Positions 8,829 through 15,905 of a DNA stretch of 29,139 nt are shown in pieces. The stretch is from JAWXBR01 sp034440235. Lineage in GTDB: Bacteria > Bacteroidota > Ignavibacteria > Kapaibacteriales > Kapaibacteriaceae. The position numbers and the translations under genes are program-made. Where the stretch lies: the NCBI GenBank assembly GCA_034440235.1, contig JAWXBR010000022.1, forward strand, positions 1 through 29,139, read 5' to 3'. The notes beneath the pieces are model-generated. The model made no database searches, was not told the DNA's origin, and saw nothing but the letters and a program-made list of their open reading frames with translations. Numbering within the stretch: the stretch's first letter is position 1; every line of letters starts with the position of its first letter.

Positions 8829-9717
8829 ATATGCTCCTAACGAGAGTCGCTTGGGAAAAGGTTTTGTGCATAAGCTTGTTAGTTCGGAAGTAGTTGTTGA
8901 ACACGTAGTTTGAGGAGCCGGGAATTGGCAAAATGCCGCAGACAACTGGGCCAATAAGGTTGGCTGGAATGTGCCGTGACCAGACGGTGTAGCGCGACTG
9001 GTTGGCGACTCCGGTCGATGCTGGCCTGGCGCGTTGCAAACCGATGAAGCACAGTGCCTCAAGCGCGGGACAACACTGCGCCTGCATTTTGTGCACGTCG
9101 GGAGAGAACCCCGAATCCAGCGGATGTGATTTGTTTCCGCGACGAGGATCGAAGTAGAACGGCTCGCGCTTCTTTGGCTTCTGCTTCCGCGGTTTCTTCC
9201 CATCAGTTGTGAGCTTCGGTGTCTTCATTGGATCAAAAACTGCCTTGACGTCATCAAACGGGCTTAACGATGACGTATTGATTGCAGCCAGCATCGCGCG
9301 AAGGATCGTTCGATCCTTCATCGAGCCAGCCCACGGTTTGATTGACGTTTCACTCCACCAATTGAGGAAGATTGCGTCCCTTCCATCGCTCCACTTCATT
9401 GTGAAGGGTTGAAAGGGCGGCTCTTTTTCCGATTCTTCGGAGTCGCCTTCGTCGTCTTCTTGAGCTGGATCGTCGATTTCTCCGTTGATCCACGTCTTGA
9501 GTTCGGCGATTGCACTAAGTAGTTCGGCCAGTGTCTTGGTTTTATCCGCAGTGAGAATGCAGAAGTGCTTCGGCTCGAACCAGCCAAACGCACTCGGCGA
9601 CCCGACCGCGCCCGGCCAAAGCCGATCCGCCAATTCGAGAAGCCCACAACAAGCAAAGAATTGACCGGGATTTGTGAGGTCAACGGGTATGGTAATGTTG
9701 GGTTGTACGTCGCTCAT
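8821..9717 (-). CDS. csb3: Csb3 (GSU0052 family), Cas8-like subunit of subtype I-G
   Basis: This 298-residue protein sits between cas3 and csb1, where the small GSU0052/Csb3 (Cas8u2) subunit is found in subtype I-G loci; by position it is the Cas8-like large-subunit equivalent involved in target recognition. The N-terminus NPGQFFACCGLLELADRLWPGA and the segments PFYFDPRRGNKSHPLD and CPALEALCFIGLQRARP are family-like. An acidic linker (EDDEGDSEESEKE, around residue 90) and a basic patch (KKPRKQKPKKREP, around residue 175) stand out; the basic patch could contact nucleic acid, which is inference. The start overlaps the cas3 stop as ATGA, and the end overlaps csb1 by 8 bp. It is much shorter than Cas8 or Csx17, so this is the csb3 variant. 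Confidence 0.88.
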   Translation of the reverse strand: MSDVQPNITIPVDLTNPGQFFACCGLLELADRLWPGAVGSPSAFGWFEPKHFCILTADKTKTLAELLSAIAELKTWINGEIDDPAQEDDEGDSEESEKEPPFQPFTMKWSDGRDAIFLNWWSETSIKPWAGSMKDRTILRAMLAAINTSSLSPFDDVKAVFDPMKTPKLTTDGKKPRKQKPKKREPFYFDPRRGNKSHPLDSGFSPDVHKMQAQCCPALEALCFIGLQRARPASTGVANQSRYTVWSRHIPANLIGPVVCGILPIPGSSNYVFNNYFRTNKLMHKTFSQATLVRSIYV

Positions 9718-12551
9718 GTGTTGCCTCCAATTCCGTCTTCCATCTCGTCGTCGGTTCCCAGCCCAGCGCTAGCTGCGGCGTCTGCTGCACGTAGGAGAGA
9801 TTCGAGATAGGCCAAGCCCCACCGCCCATACGTACGTTGCAGTCGAGCAAACCGACGTATCGTTTCGATATGGGTTGCTTCGCACTCCTGCTCGGAGAAT
9901 TCCTTGTCGAAACGATTGCTGAAATGCGGTCGTGCATGACCGTGATGTGCGGCAATGAGATGCATCGCGAGATCGAGTGCATCCGAATCAGTAGGTGGAA
10001 CACACTTCGTTTGAAGCCGTTGCGGATGCTCAATGCGAAGCAATGAGCCGAACTCATGGCGGTATCCGGAGAGCTTCTTCGGATCGCACCAATTGGCGGA
10101 TTTGCCAAGCGGCTGGCCATTGGAATTTGGTCCGCCGATGTACCGTTGCCAGAGTGCCGCTTTCTTACCTTCGTCATGCCACTTGGCTGCAAAGAGCAAC
10201 GCTTCGCGGAAAAGATCACTTAGGTTTAATTTCTCAGCAATCAATCTGGCGACTTTTTCGACTCGATCTACATGGAAGCTTAGATCCTGCTCCTGACTTT
10301 CGGGCCGTTGTAGCAATGGGACGAGCGAAACAAGAGAACGCACTGGCTCATCATCTTGGTTGTACTCGATTGGTTGAACAAATTGCACTCGATAGAGATC
10401 GCCGCGAAGCTCGTTAACAAGTTCTGTCGATGTCTCAGAGGGCTGATCCGGCAGAGTCGCAATCGTAGTTCCCGGAATCAGAGGCTTGGCGCTCCAACCG
10501 TCATCGCTGCGTTCGATGATCACCCGCGTTCGGGTTCCGATACCAACAGTCGGCTCATAACCATCGTGATCCGCGACATCGAGCAATTGGGGCAAGACAT
10601 CGTTGCTCGTTTCGCTGGGTATCGCGTCCGCATCGAGCAACCCATCGCGATTCAAGTAACCAAAGGATGCGGGGAGTATCAACGTCGGGGCAGCATTGAG
10701 CGGGCCGGGCTTGTCGATCAAATCACCGATCGAAGAGAGAACAAGCTGGCGGGGGAAAAGGATGGCGATTCGCGTGCTTCGCAGTGCGGCTTTCTTCTTA
10801 GTGATTTCCTTGAAAAACTCGATGACGCGAGAACTTGTAACCGTCACTGTTTCATGAGGCCGAATCCGATGCTTGGTGAAAATCTCTTGCAGGGCACGAG
10901 TCGGATTCGGATCGTGAGCAACCAAGTCGAGTTCCGATCGCCACGCGATACTTGTCTGTGGTAGATCGTCTGCCACACCGTGAAGGTAGGGCGCGACAAC
11001 CGGCCGACCCGGCATGTTTTCACGAATGGATGTCATCGCCCACGCATCGAAGAGGATGTCGGATGTTGGAAGAATGGTTGGCGGTGGTGTGAATGCCTCT
11101 TGCCTCGCAGTTGCCGAGAGATTGCCAAGCGCCGATGGGCTTGCGTCGAAACATCCTTCACCAACTGCGGGCAAATTTCCCAGCAGCACCAGTGTCTTCC
11201 GTCGGCTGATGGCGAGGGCGTCGGCCGTTAACTCGCCCGTCTTCTTGTCCTTCTTTCCAATCTCCGTCGGATGAACCACATCGATTCGTGTGCCCGGCTG
11301 TCGGCCATAACGATTCACCCTGCCAAAACGCTGCGCCATGCTGTCGAACGGCGAGAGATCACAAACCAAGTGGTCGGCTGAAATATCGATTCCAACCTCG
11401 CCTGCTGAGGTGCAGACGAGGTAAGCAGCGCCAGAAGTCGGAACAACAGCTGGGTTGCGACTTTTTTCTGGAAGGAATCGCATGAAGACCGGATCGCTCT
11501 TTGTGAACTTGTCTCGTTCCAGTCCTCGCATCGTTCCAGTGAGTTGGCGGACCTGATCCTCTCCAACACCGGTTTTCCGATCGGTGAGTCGCGAACAGAC
11601 GCTTTTCACGTCCTTGAGAGTCCGAACGAAAATCAAGACGGCAGCATTCGAACTTTGGCCGGCGGCATCTTTTCTTCGATCGAGTGCGATCTCGGCAATC
11701 TTTTCGGCGGACTGCTTTTCGTCAGCGATCGGCACGAGCCTCAACACCTTCGTTGCCTCGAATCGCTCTTTCACCATCGGATCGGCGCGGTCTTTGGCGG
11801 TGAGTCCAAAGCGCTGAACTCCTTCTTCTGCTACATTCTTTTCCTCTCGCGTCGTTGCCGAGAGTTCGATGACCCGCAACTTTGGACAAGGACCATTCTG
11901 CGATTTCTCTATGATCCGTTGTTGTTCAACAATCGAAGTTACCAATACCTGAAACGCAGGTTCCAAGTGGGCTTCATCGTGAACCAATAGGACATCCTGG
12001 CCGAGAAACCCCGCATGCAGCGGCTTACCTTTGAAGCCAATTCCATAACCGCTGAAGAGCAATCGGCTGCCTATCATGTCTACCGTTCCCACGATAATCG
12101 CGGGCCGAGCGGGGTCGGCACTCCATTCTCGATTGTCGGCGAACTGGCCTCGCAGAGTGCTGAGGGCCAGTGGCGATGCGATTGCATTCCCTACGGATAC
12201 GAGCGGCAATGCACACAGTCTCGTCAATCTTTCTCGAACTGATTGAAGTGCCTCTGACTGAAGTGCCGTTCGATATTTTTCGACCTCAGTGGTTGTTTGA
12301 TCTACTACGGTCCGACGGTTAACGACATAAACAAGGCGGCGCGGCACACAATCGGGCTTATTCGCCAATGCGAGTAGCCATATTGCAACAATGGATGTTT
12401 TGCCCAGACCAGTCGGCAAATTGCACGATGAGGAAATGTTGCGCTGACTGTCGGTAATGAACTGCTGATACAGCGCCTCTTGCCACGGAAACGGAGTGTT
12501 GCCGGTAAGGTTTTTAAATAACTCGTCAAAACGAATACTTTCAAAACTCAT
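9714..12551 (-). CDS. cas3: Cas3 helicase-nuclease with C-terminal HD domain
   Basis: This 945-residue protein is the effector that unwinds and degrades target DNA after Cascade binding. The helicase comes first: Walker A PTGLGKTS (K51), DEAH box at 192-195, SATTR at 231-235, CTSAGEVGIDI near 380-390, and QRFGRVNRYGR near 408-417. The HD nuclease is at the C-terminus: KWHDEGK (H792, D793), GYRHEFGSL (H832) and AAHHGH near 867-872. This order is the reverse of most type I Cas3 proteins and is characteristic of subtype I-G. The start at 12551 is preceded by AAAGGA with suitable spacing, so it is the first gene of the operon. The end overlaps csb3 as ATGA. All visible catalytic motifs are intact, so interference is plausibly functional. 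Confidence 0.95.
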   Translation of the reverse strand: MSFESIRFDELFKNLTGNTPFPWQEALYQQFITDSQRNISSSCNLPTGLGKTSIVAIWLLALANKPDCVPRRLVYVVNRRTVVDQTTTEVEKYRTALQSEALQSVRERLTRLCALPLVSVGNAIASPLALSTLRGQFADNREWSADPARPAIIVGTVDMIGSRLLFSGYGIGFKGKPLHAGFLGQDVLLVHDEAHLEPAFQVLVTSIVEQQRIIEKSQNGPCPKLRVIELSATTREEKNVAEEGVQRFGLTAKDRADPMVKERFEATKVLRLVPIADEKQSAEKIAEIALDRRKDAAGQSSNAAVLIFVRTLKDVKSVCSRLTDRKTGVGEDQVRQLTGTMRGLERDKFTKSDPVFMRFLPEKSRNPAVVPTSGAAYLVCTSAGEVGIDISADHLVCDLSPFDSMAQRFGRVNRYGRQPGTRIDVVHPTEIGKKDKKTGELTADALAISRRKTLVLLGNLPAVGEGCFDASPSALGNLSATARQEAFTPPPTILPTSDILFDAWAMTSIRENMPGRPVVAPYLHGVADDLPQTSIAWRSELDLVAHDPNPTRALQEIFTKHRIRPHETVTVTSSRVIEFFKEITKKKAALRSTRIAILFPRQLVLSSIGDLIDKPGPLNAAPTLILPASFGYLNRDGLLDADAIPSETSNDVLPQLLDVADHDGYEPTVGIGTRTRVIIERSDDGWSAKPLIPGTTIATLPDQPSETSTELVNELRGDLYRVQFVQPIEYNQDDEPVRSLVSLVPLLQRPESQEQDLSFHVDRVEKVARLIAEKLNLSDLFREALLFAAKWHDEGKKAALWQRYIGGPNSNGQPLGKSANWCDPKKLSGYRHEFGSLLRIEHPQRLQTKCVPPTDSDALDLAMHLIAAHHGHARPHFSNRFDKEFSEQECEATHIETIRRFARLQRTYGRWGLAYLESLLRAADAAASAGLGTDDEMEDGIGGNT

Positions 12552-12802
12552 CTGACTATCCTTTAGCTGAATGGCTTCGCTGATTCTAATCCAACTCGTA
12601 CGTTTCTAGTTGGAGAGTAGCGCCGATATGAAACCAATTCACGCTAATGTAGGAATGTAAACGACGCTATTTGTCGCCAATGACAATCATTCTCGAAAAA
12701 AGTGCGACGAATTATGGCTGTTAACCATCCTTCTCCTCATTACCCCCGATAACGTGAGCATGAACAGCCTTTCCTAGTTTTCCCCCATGCAGCACACCGT
12801 AG
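12552..12802 (-). promoter_or_regulatory. Region upstream of the cas operon
   Basis: These 251 bp hold no gene I can support and must include the start of cas operon transcription. An inverted repeat CCAACT (12591-12596) / AGTTGG (12608-12613) with an 11-bp spacer lies about 40-60 bp before the cas3 ATG and could be a 5' UTR hairpin or an operator. The cas3 Shine-Dalgarno AAAGGA lies between it and the start codon. I found no well-spaced -35/-10 pair that I trust. Confidence 0.35.
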
Positions 12803-12921
12803 GATCAACGACATTGCACACTTCCGCATCTGCGTTGCAAACATCGAAGCAGGACGTTGCGCTTTGAGTTGCACGACAAGAACGAAGCACAACGAGCCCC
12901 TTACATCCTTACCCGCGATAA
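12803..12921 (+). pseudogene. Relic of a DUF5995-like gene
   Basis: This fragment is clearly related to the 3' half of the intact gene at 13732-14478. It reads NDIAHFRICVAN, then a 1-bp deletion changes frame, and it continues ELHDKNEAQRAPYI. The intact paralog has DDIAHFSICVAR and ELHGMDEARRAPYI. DNA similarity is high over about 110 bp and fades on both sides. No start codon, upstream domain or correct C-terminus remains, so it cannot encode a functional protein. It points towards the nuclease pseudogene that follows. It shows that the DUF5995-like gene once existed in two copies here, either side of that pseudogene. Confidence 0.8.
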
Positions 12922-12923
12922 AA

Positions 12924-13708
12924 CTGTACGGAGTCGCACGCATCGACAGAGAACTTGGCTGGCGTCGGCCGTTCTACATAGCACGAGACCGAGCGAGGGG
13001 TTCTCGTGCGACATACGGAGTTGTTCGTCCAATGCAGCACAATAGAAACGTGACAATCTCCAGAAAGAAGTCGCGCATATTCGCGAGGATCGCTTTGCGC
13101 AGTTCCTTATCCGTGTGTTCATCTTCGAGTCCGAGGAATTCAAGGATATAGTGATCCTTAAACGGTGTGAGTACGCGAGACTCAGTCGCAGAGGGCAGGC
13201 ACTTCTCGGGTTCGCTTTTTACAGACGTGTAGCGTTCAAATAGCGAGGCGTGTATTGGGCGGCGGAGTTCGCGGACGGACCAACGTTCTCGAACGGACAT
13301 CGCCATGTAGAAATATCTCTCCTCGGGTTGCTGGCATCCTCCGACTATTACGGAGTTGTGCGACCATGAAATCTTTAGCGCCAGCTCAACTAGGGGCGAC
13401 GAATCTAAAAGTCGGGACACTGTCCCGACTTTTCTATCGCTGTCATGGTCAGGGTTCTCTTGGCACCAATGATCTACGTTCGTGCACGCGACATAGAACT
13501 TCCGCATTCGGAACACATTGTCGCGACTGAGACCTCTCATGTCCGGAAATTGAGCGCGTATGTCGTTAGCTACCTGCGCAACAACCGCATCACCCCACGT
13601 TGCGTTTGCCTGCTGTTCGACAATCGTACGTGCGATGTGCCAGTACAGTAGAACGAGTTCACGATTGACCGCTGTTAATGCACGCTGACGCGATTCGCTA
13701 ATGAGAAG
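12924..13708 (-). pseudogene. DUF1016/YhcG-type PDDEXK nuclease pseudogene, catalytic core deleted
   Basis: Read on the minus strand, the 5' part matches the DUF1016 N-terminal domain: RQRALTAVNRELVLLYWHI, QANATWGDAVVAQVANDIRA, QFPDMRGLSRDNVFRMRKFY, ISWSHNSVIV, and LTPFKDHYILEFLGLEDE, then ANMRDFFLEI. The next recognisable sequence, in another frame, is the family's C-terminal segment FYCAALDEQLRMSHENPSLG followed by LVLCRT. The stretch between these, which in the family carries the PDDEXK active site (DFYIDLLFYH to VIELK), is missing. The 5' end has no start codon and is closed by an in-frame TAG at 13711-13709. Intact members are about 330-360 residues and often sit in mobile or defence-rich regions. 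It cannot make an active nuclease. It lies between a dead and a live DUF5995-like gene. Confidence 0.85.
13407..13433. repeat. 27-bp palindrome inside the DUF1016 pseudogene
   Basis: Two perfect 13-bp arms, AAAAGTCGGGACA (13407-13419) and TGTCCCGACTTTT (13421-13433), flank one base. In the pseudogene frame it encodes roughly RKVGTVSRL within the N-terminal domain. It could be a small mobile palindromic element that became coding, or an operator-like site; as RNA it would form a strong hairpin with flanking A and U runs. Confidence 0.85.
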
Positions 13709-13731
13709 CTATCTGTTTCCTAAATTCCAAC

Positions 13732-14478
13732 ATGGCACGAACAATAGACGAAGTCTTGGCGCTACAAACGGACATCATACGTGAGGCGATACGTACGAAT
13801 GCACGGCACGGGTACTTCGCAAGCCTGTATATGCATATGACGCGTGCTCTTAAGCAGCAAACTGCGGGCGCGGCGTTTGGTGATAACACACGCATGAAGA
13901 CGTTGTGCACGCTCTTTGCCGGACGCTACCTCGATGCCCTCGATCTGTGGCTACAGGGTGAGAAGCCGACACGATCTTGGGACGTAGCGTTCGAAGAGAC
14001 GAGGCGCAATAACATCACGGTCATTCAGCATTTGTTGTGCGGTATTAATGCTCACATTAATCTCGACCTTGCAATTGCCGCAGCGGATACGTGCAAGGAC
14101 ACAGACATTCTTTCTATGAAGAGCGACTTCGATTTCATAAATAATGTTATCGCCACGCTCACAAACACAATGAAGCGTAAGCTTCACACCATTTCGTGGC
14201 CGATGCGTTTTCTCGATGACATCGGTCAGAACTACGACGACGACATTGCGCATTTCAGCATCTGCGTGGCGCGCGATGAAGCTTGGCGATGTGCCGTGGA
14301 GTTGCACGGTATGGACGAAGCACGACGAGCCCCCTACATCCATGCTCTCGACGAGCGCACTGCGTGCTTGGCCGAGCGGATTATTAACCCGGGCTTCTAC
14401 CCGAATCTTCTGCTCAAGCCAATCAAGGCGTTCGAACCGAGTAAGCCTGCGCGGATCATTGAATTGCTGTCCGCATAA
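13732..14478 (+). CDS. Uncharacterised DUF5995-like protein
   Basis: This intact 248-residue, probably cytoplasmic and alpha-helical protein shows no signal peptide or membrane segment. The central segment IQHLLCGINAHINLDLAIAA, followed by DFDFINNVIATL and SICVARDEAWRCAVEL, resembles DUF5995, a bacterial family with no known function; the conserved His, Asn and Asp residues could form a binding pocket, but no activity should be assigned. The start at 13732 is the first ATG and lacks a clear Shine-Dalgarno. It is divergent from the nuclease pseudogene and followed 30 bp later by an unrelated secreted protein gene. A broken paralog at 12803-12921 shows past duplication. Domain naming is from memory of the family's sequence pattern and should be confirmed by a profile search. 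Confidence 0.7.
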   Translation: MARTIDEVLALQTDIIREAIRTNARHGYFASLYMHMTRALKQQTAGAAFGDNTRMKTLCTLFAGRYLDALDLWLQGEKPTRSWDVAFEETRRNNITVIQHLLCGINAHINLDLAIAAADTCKDTDILSMKSDFDFINNVIATLTNTMKRKLHTISWPMRFLDDIGQNYDDDIAHFSICVARDEAWRCAVELHGMDEARRAPYIHALDERTACLAERIINPGFYPNLLLKPIKAFEPSKPARIIELLSA

Positions 14479-14508
14479 ACCCATGTAGATCATTCTATAG
14501 ATGGTACC

Positions 14509-15726
14509 ATGAAATCATCAGTGTCAAGTTTTTTATCGAGTCTTCTTGTTGTGACCGTTTTTGCGAATTCTTTTTTATTCGCTCAATCGCTGATGAATGT
14601 GAATTCTTGGAAGTATCAGCTTCAAGACATAAACATCAACCAGATTGCAGACAACAGTACATTCGAGTTGATCGTTATAGACTATTCGGCTGATGGAACT
14701 GATGCTGGTAAATTTTCTGCCCAGGAAATTTCACAGGTCAAAAACAGCGGCAAGAAAGCCATTGCCTATATCTCTATTGGAGAGGCGGAAAACTATCGCT
14801 ACTACTGGCAAAGCGGCTGGACAACGAATCCTCCTCCGTGGTTGGGTGCTGAAAACCCTAATTGGCCCGGCAACTACAAAGTAAAATTCTGGGATACTAA
14901 TTGGCAACAGATCGTTTACAATTACATCGATACAATCGTCTCGCAAGGGTTCGATGGTATCTATATGGACATCATTGATGCATACTATTATTGGCAGGTC
15001 GAGAATCAGTCGCAACAGAATGCAGATTCGTTGATGATTGAGTTTGTAGCAAAACTCCGCAGTCATATCTCTTCTTCTACTACAAAAGAATTCTATTTGA
15101 TTCCGCAGAATGGAGAAAGTGTGGTTAGTTCAACCAATGTGTCGCAAAGTCTAAAGTCTAAATATTTTAACGTCATCAATGCAGTAGGAGTGGAAGACGT
15201 CTTTTTTGCGGGAACGTTGGATGAGGATAATCCTTACACTCCAGATGTAACTCGCATGCAGCAATTGCAGGAATACATTGCAAACAGCAAGAGAGTATTG
15301 TCCATTGAATACCTAACGCAACCTACTAAAATTCAGCAATACATTTCTGCGGCGCGCAATGCAGGTTATGTCTCAGTTACATGTATGCGTGCCCTGAATT
15401 CACTTTGCACTGAAGTTATATCTGGAACGAATGAAGAAAGCAGTACAGAACATTCAATGTCCAACGCTCTGCACCTATTCCAGAACTACCCGAACCCATT
15501 CACCACTGCAACGACCATTCGCTTTTCACTTCCACAAAGCGAATGTGTGAAACTCACATTGTTGAACATGCACGGTCACGTTGTGGCGACACTGATTGAT
15601 GGAGTGTTGAGTTCGGGTGAGCACACTGTCCAATTCAATTCTGAAATGCTGTCGACCGGTATCTACGCGTATAGACTTTTCGCTGGCGCATCCGTACAAG
15701 TGCGAAACGCTCTACTGATTAAATGA
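14509..15726 (+). CDS. Secreted TM1410/GH114-like putative glycoside hydrolase with T9SS sorting domain
   Basis: Residues 1 to about 26 are a signal peptide ending FLFAQ. Residues 33-300 resemble the MJ1477/TM1410 (GH114-related) TIM-barrel family, some members of which hydrolyse galactosaminogalactan-type polymers: SWKYQLQDI, LIVIDYS (D59), KKAIAYISIGEAENYR (E92), GFDGIYMDIIDAYYYW (D154) and a final VLSIEYLT strand. Residues from about 318 to 405 form a T9SS type A C-terminal sorting domain: LFQNYPNPF, TTIRFSLPQ, LLNMHGHVVATL, STGIYAYRL. The protein should cross the inner membrane by Sec and the outer membrane by T9SS, then be surface-anchored or released. The gene is visibly more AT-rich than neighbouring dprA or idi2, which could reflect transfer. 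Substrate is unknown. No good Shine-Dalgarno precedes the start. Confidence 0.88.
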   Translation: MKSSVSSFLSSLLVVTVFANSFLFAQSLMNVNSWKYQLQDININQIADNSTFELIVIDYSADGTDAGKFSAQEISQVKNSGKKAIAYISIGEAENYRYYWQSGWTTNPPPWLGAENPNWPGNYKVKFWDTNWQQIVYNYIDTIVSQGFDGIYMDIIDAYYYWQVENQSQQNADSLMIEFVAKLRSHISSSTTKEFYLIPQNGESVVSSTNVSQSLKSKYFNVINAVGVEDVFFAGTLDEDNPYTPDVTRMQQLQEYIANSKRVLSIEYLTQPTKIQQYISAARNAGYVSVTCMRALNSLCTEVISGTNEESSTEHSMSNALHLFQNYPNPFTTATTIRFSLPQSECVKLTLLNMHGHVVATLIDGVLSSGEHTVQFNSEMLSTGIYAYRLFAGASVQVRNALLIK

Positions 15727-15734
15727 AGATCTGT

Positions 15735-15774
15735 CTAGCGCTTCTGAACGTTCGTTGGTTCGGTTGAACGCTAG
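15735..15774 (+). terminator. Weak stem-loop after the TM1410-like gene
   Basis: CTAGCG (15735-15740) pairs with CGCTAG (15769-15774), and TTC pairs with GAA inside one bulged base. It follows the stop by 8 bp but has no T-tract, so termination is only a possibility. Confidence 0.3.
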
Positions 15775-15905
15775 GCACCGCGTTGCATGATCGACGCGCA
15801 TCGCGGGCGTCGACGACGAATTGCGAGCTATGGCCTCTCAAGCTATTCGTAGCAGAGGCGCGCGGTGCGCGTCACGTTCGACGCGCGCGAGTACACGTCC
15901 ACCGC

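Noticed and set aside
8829..9203. 125-codon N-terminal extension of csb1
   Set aside because: It is antisense-free but lies wholly inside csb3 in another frame, and the family-like N-terminus begins at 8828.
13951..14493. 180-codon minus-strand ORF opposite the DUF5995-like gene
   Set aside because: It is a shadow of the plus-strand gene, whose paralog relic confirms the plus-strand reading.
15783..15905. TTG-initiated N-terminal extension of DprA
   Set aside because: The 41 residues are Arg/His-rich and unlike DprA; ATG 15906 gives the expected start.
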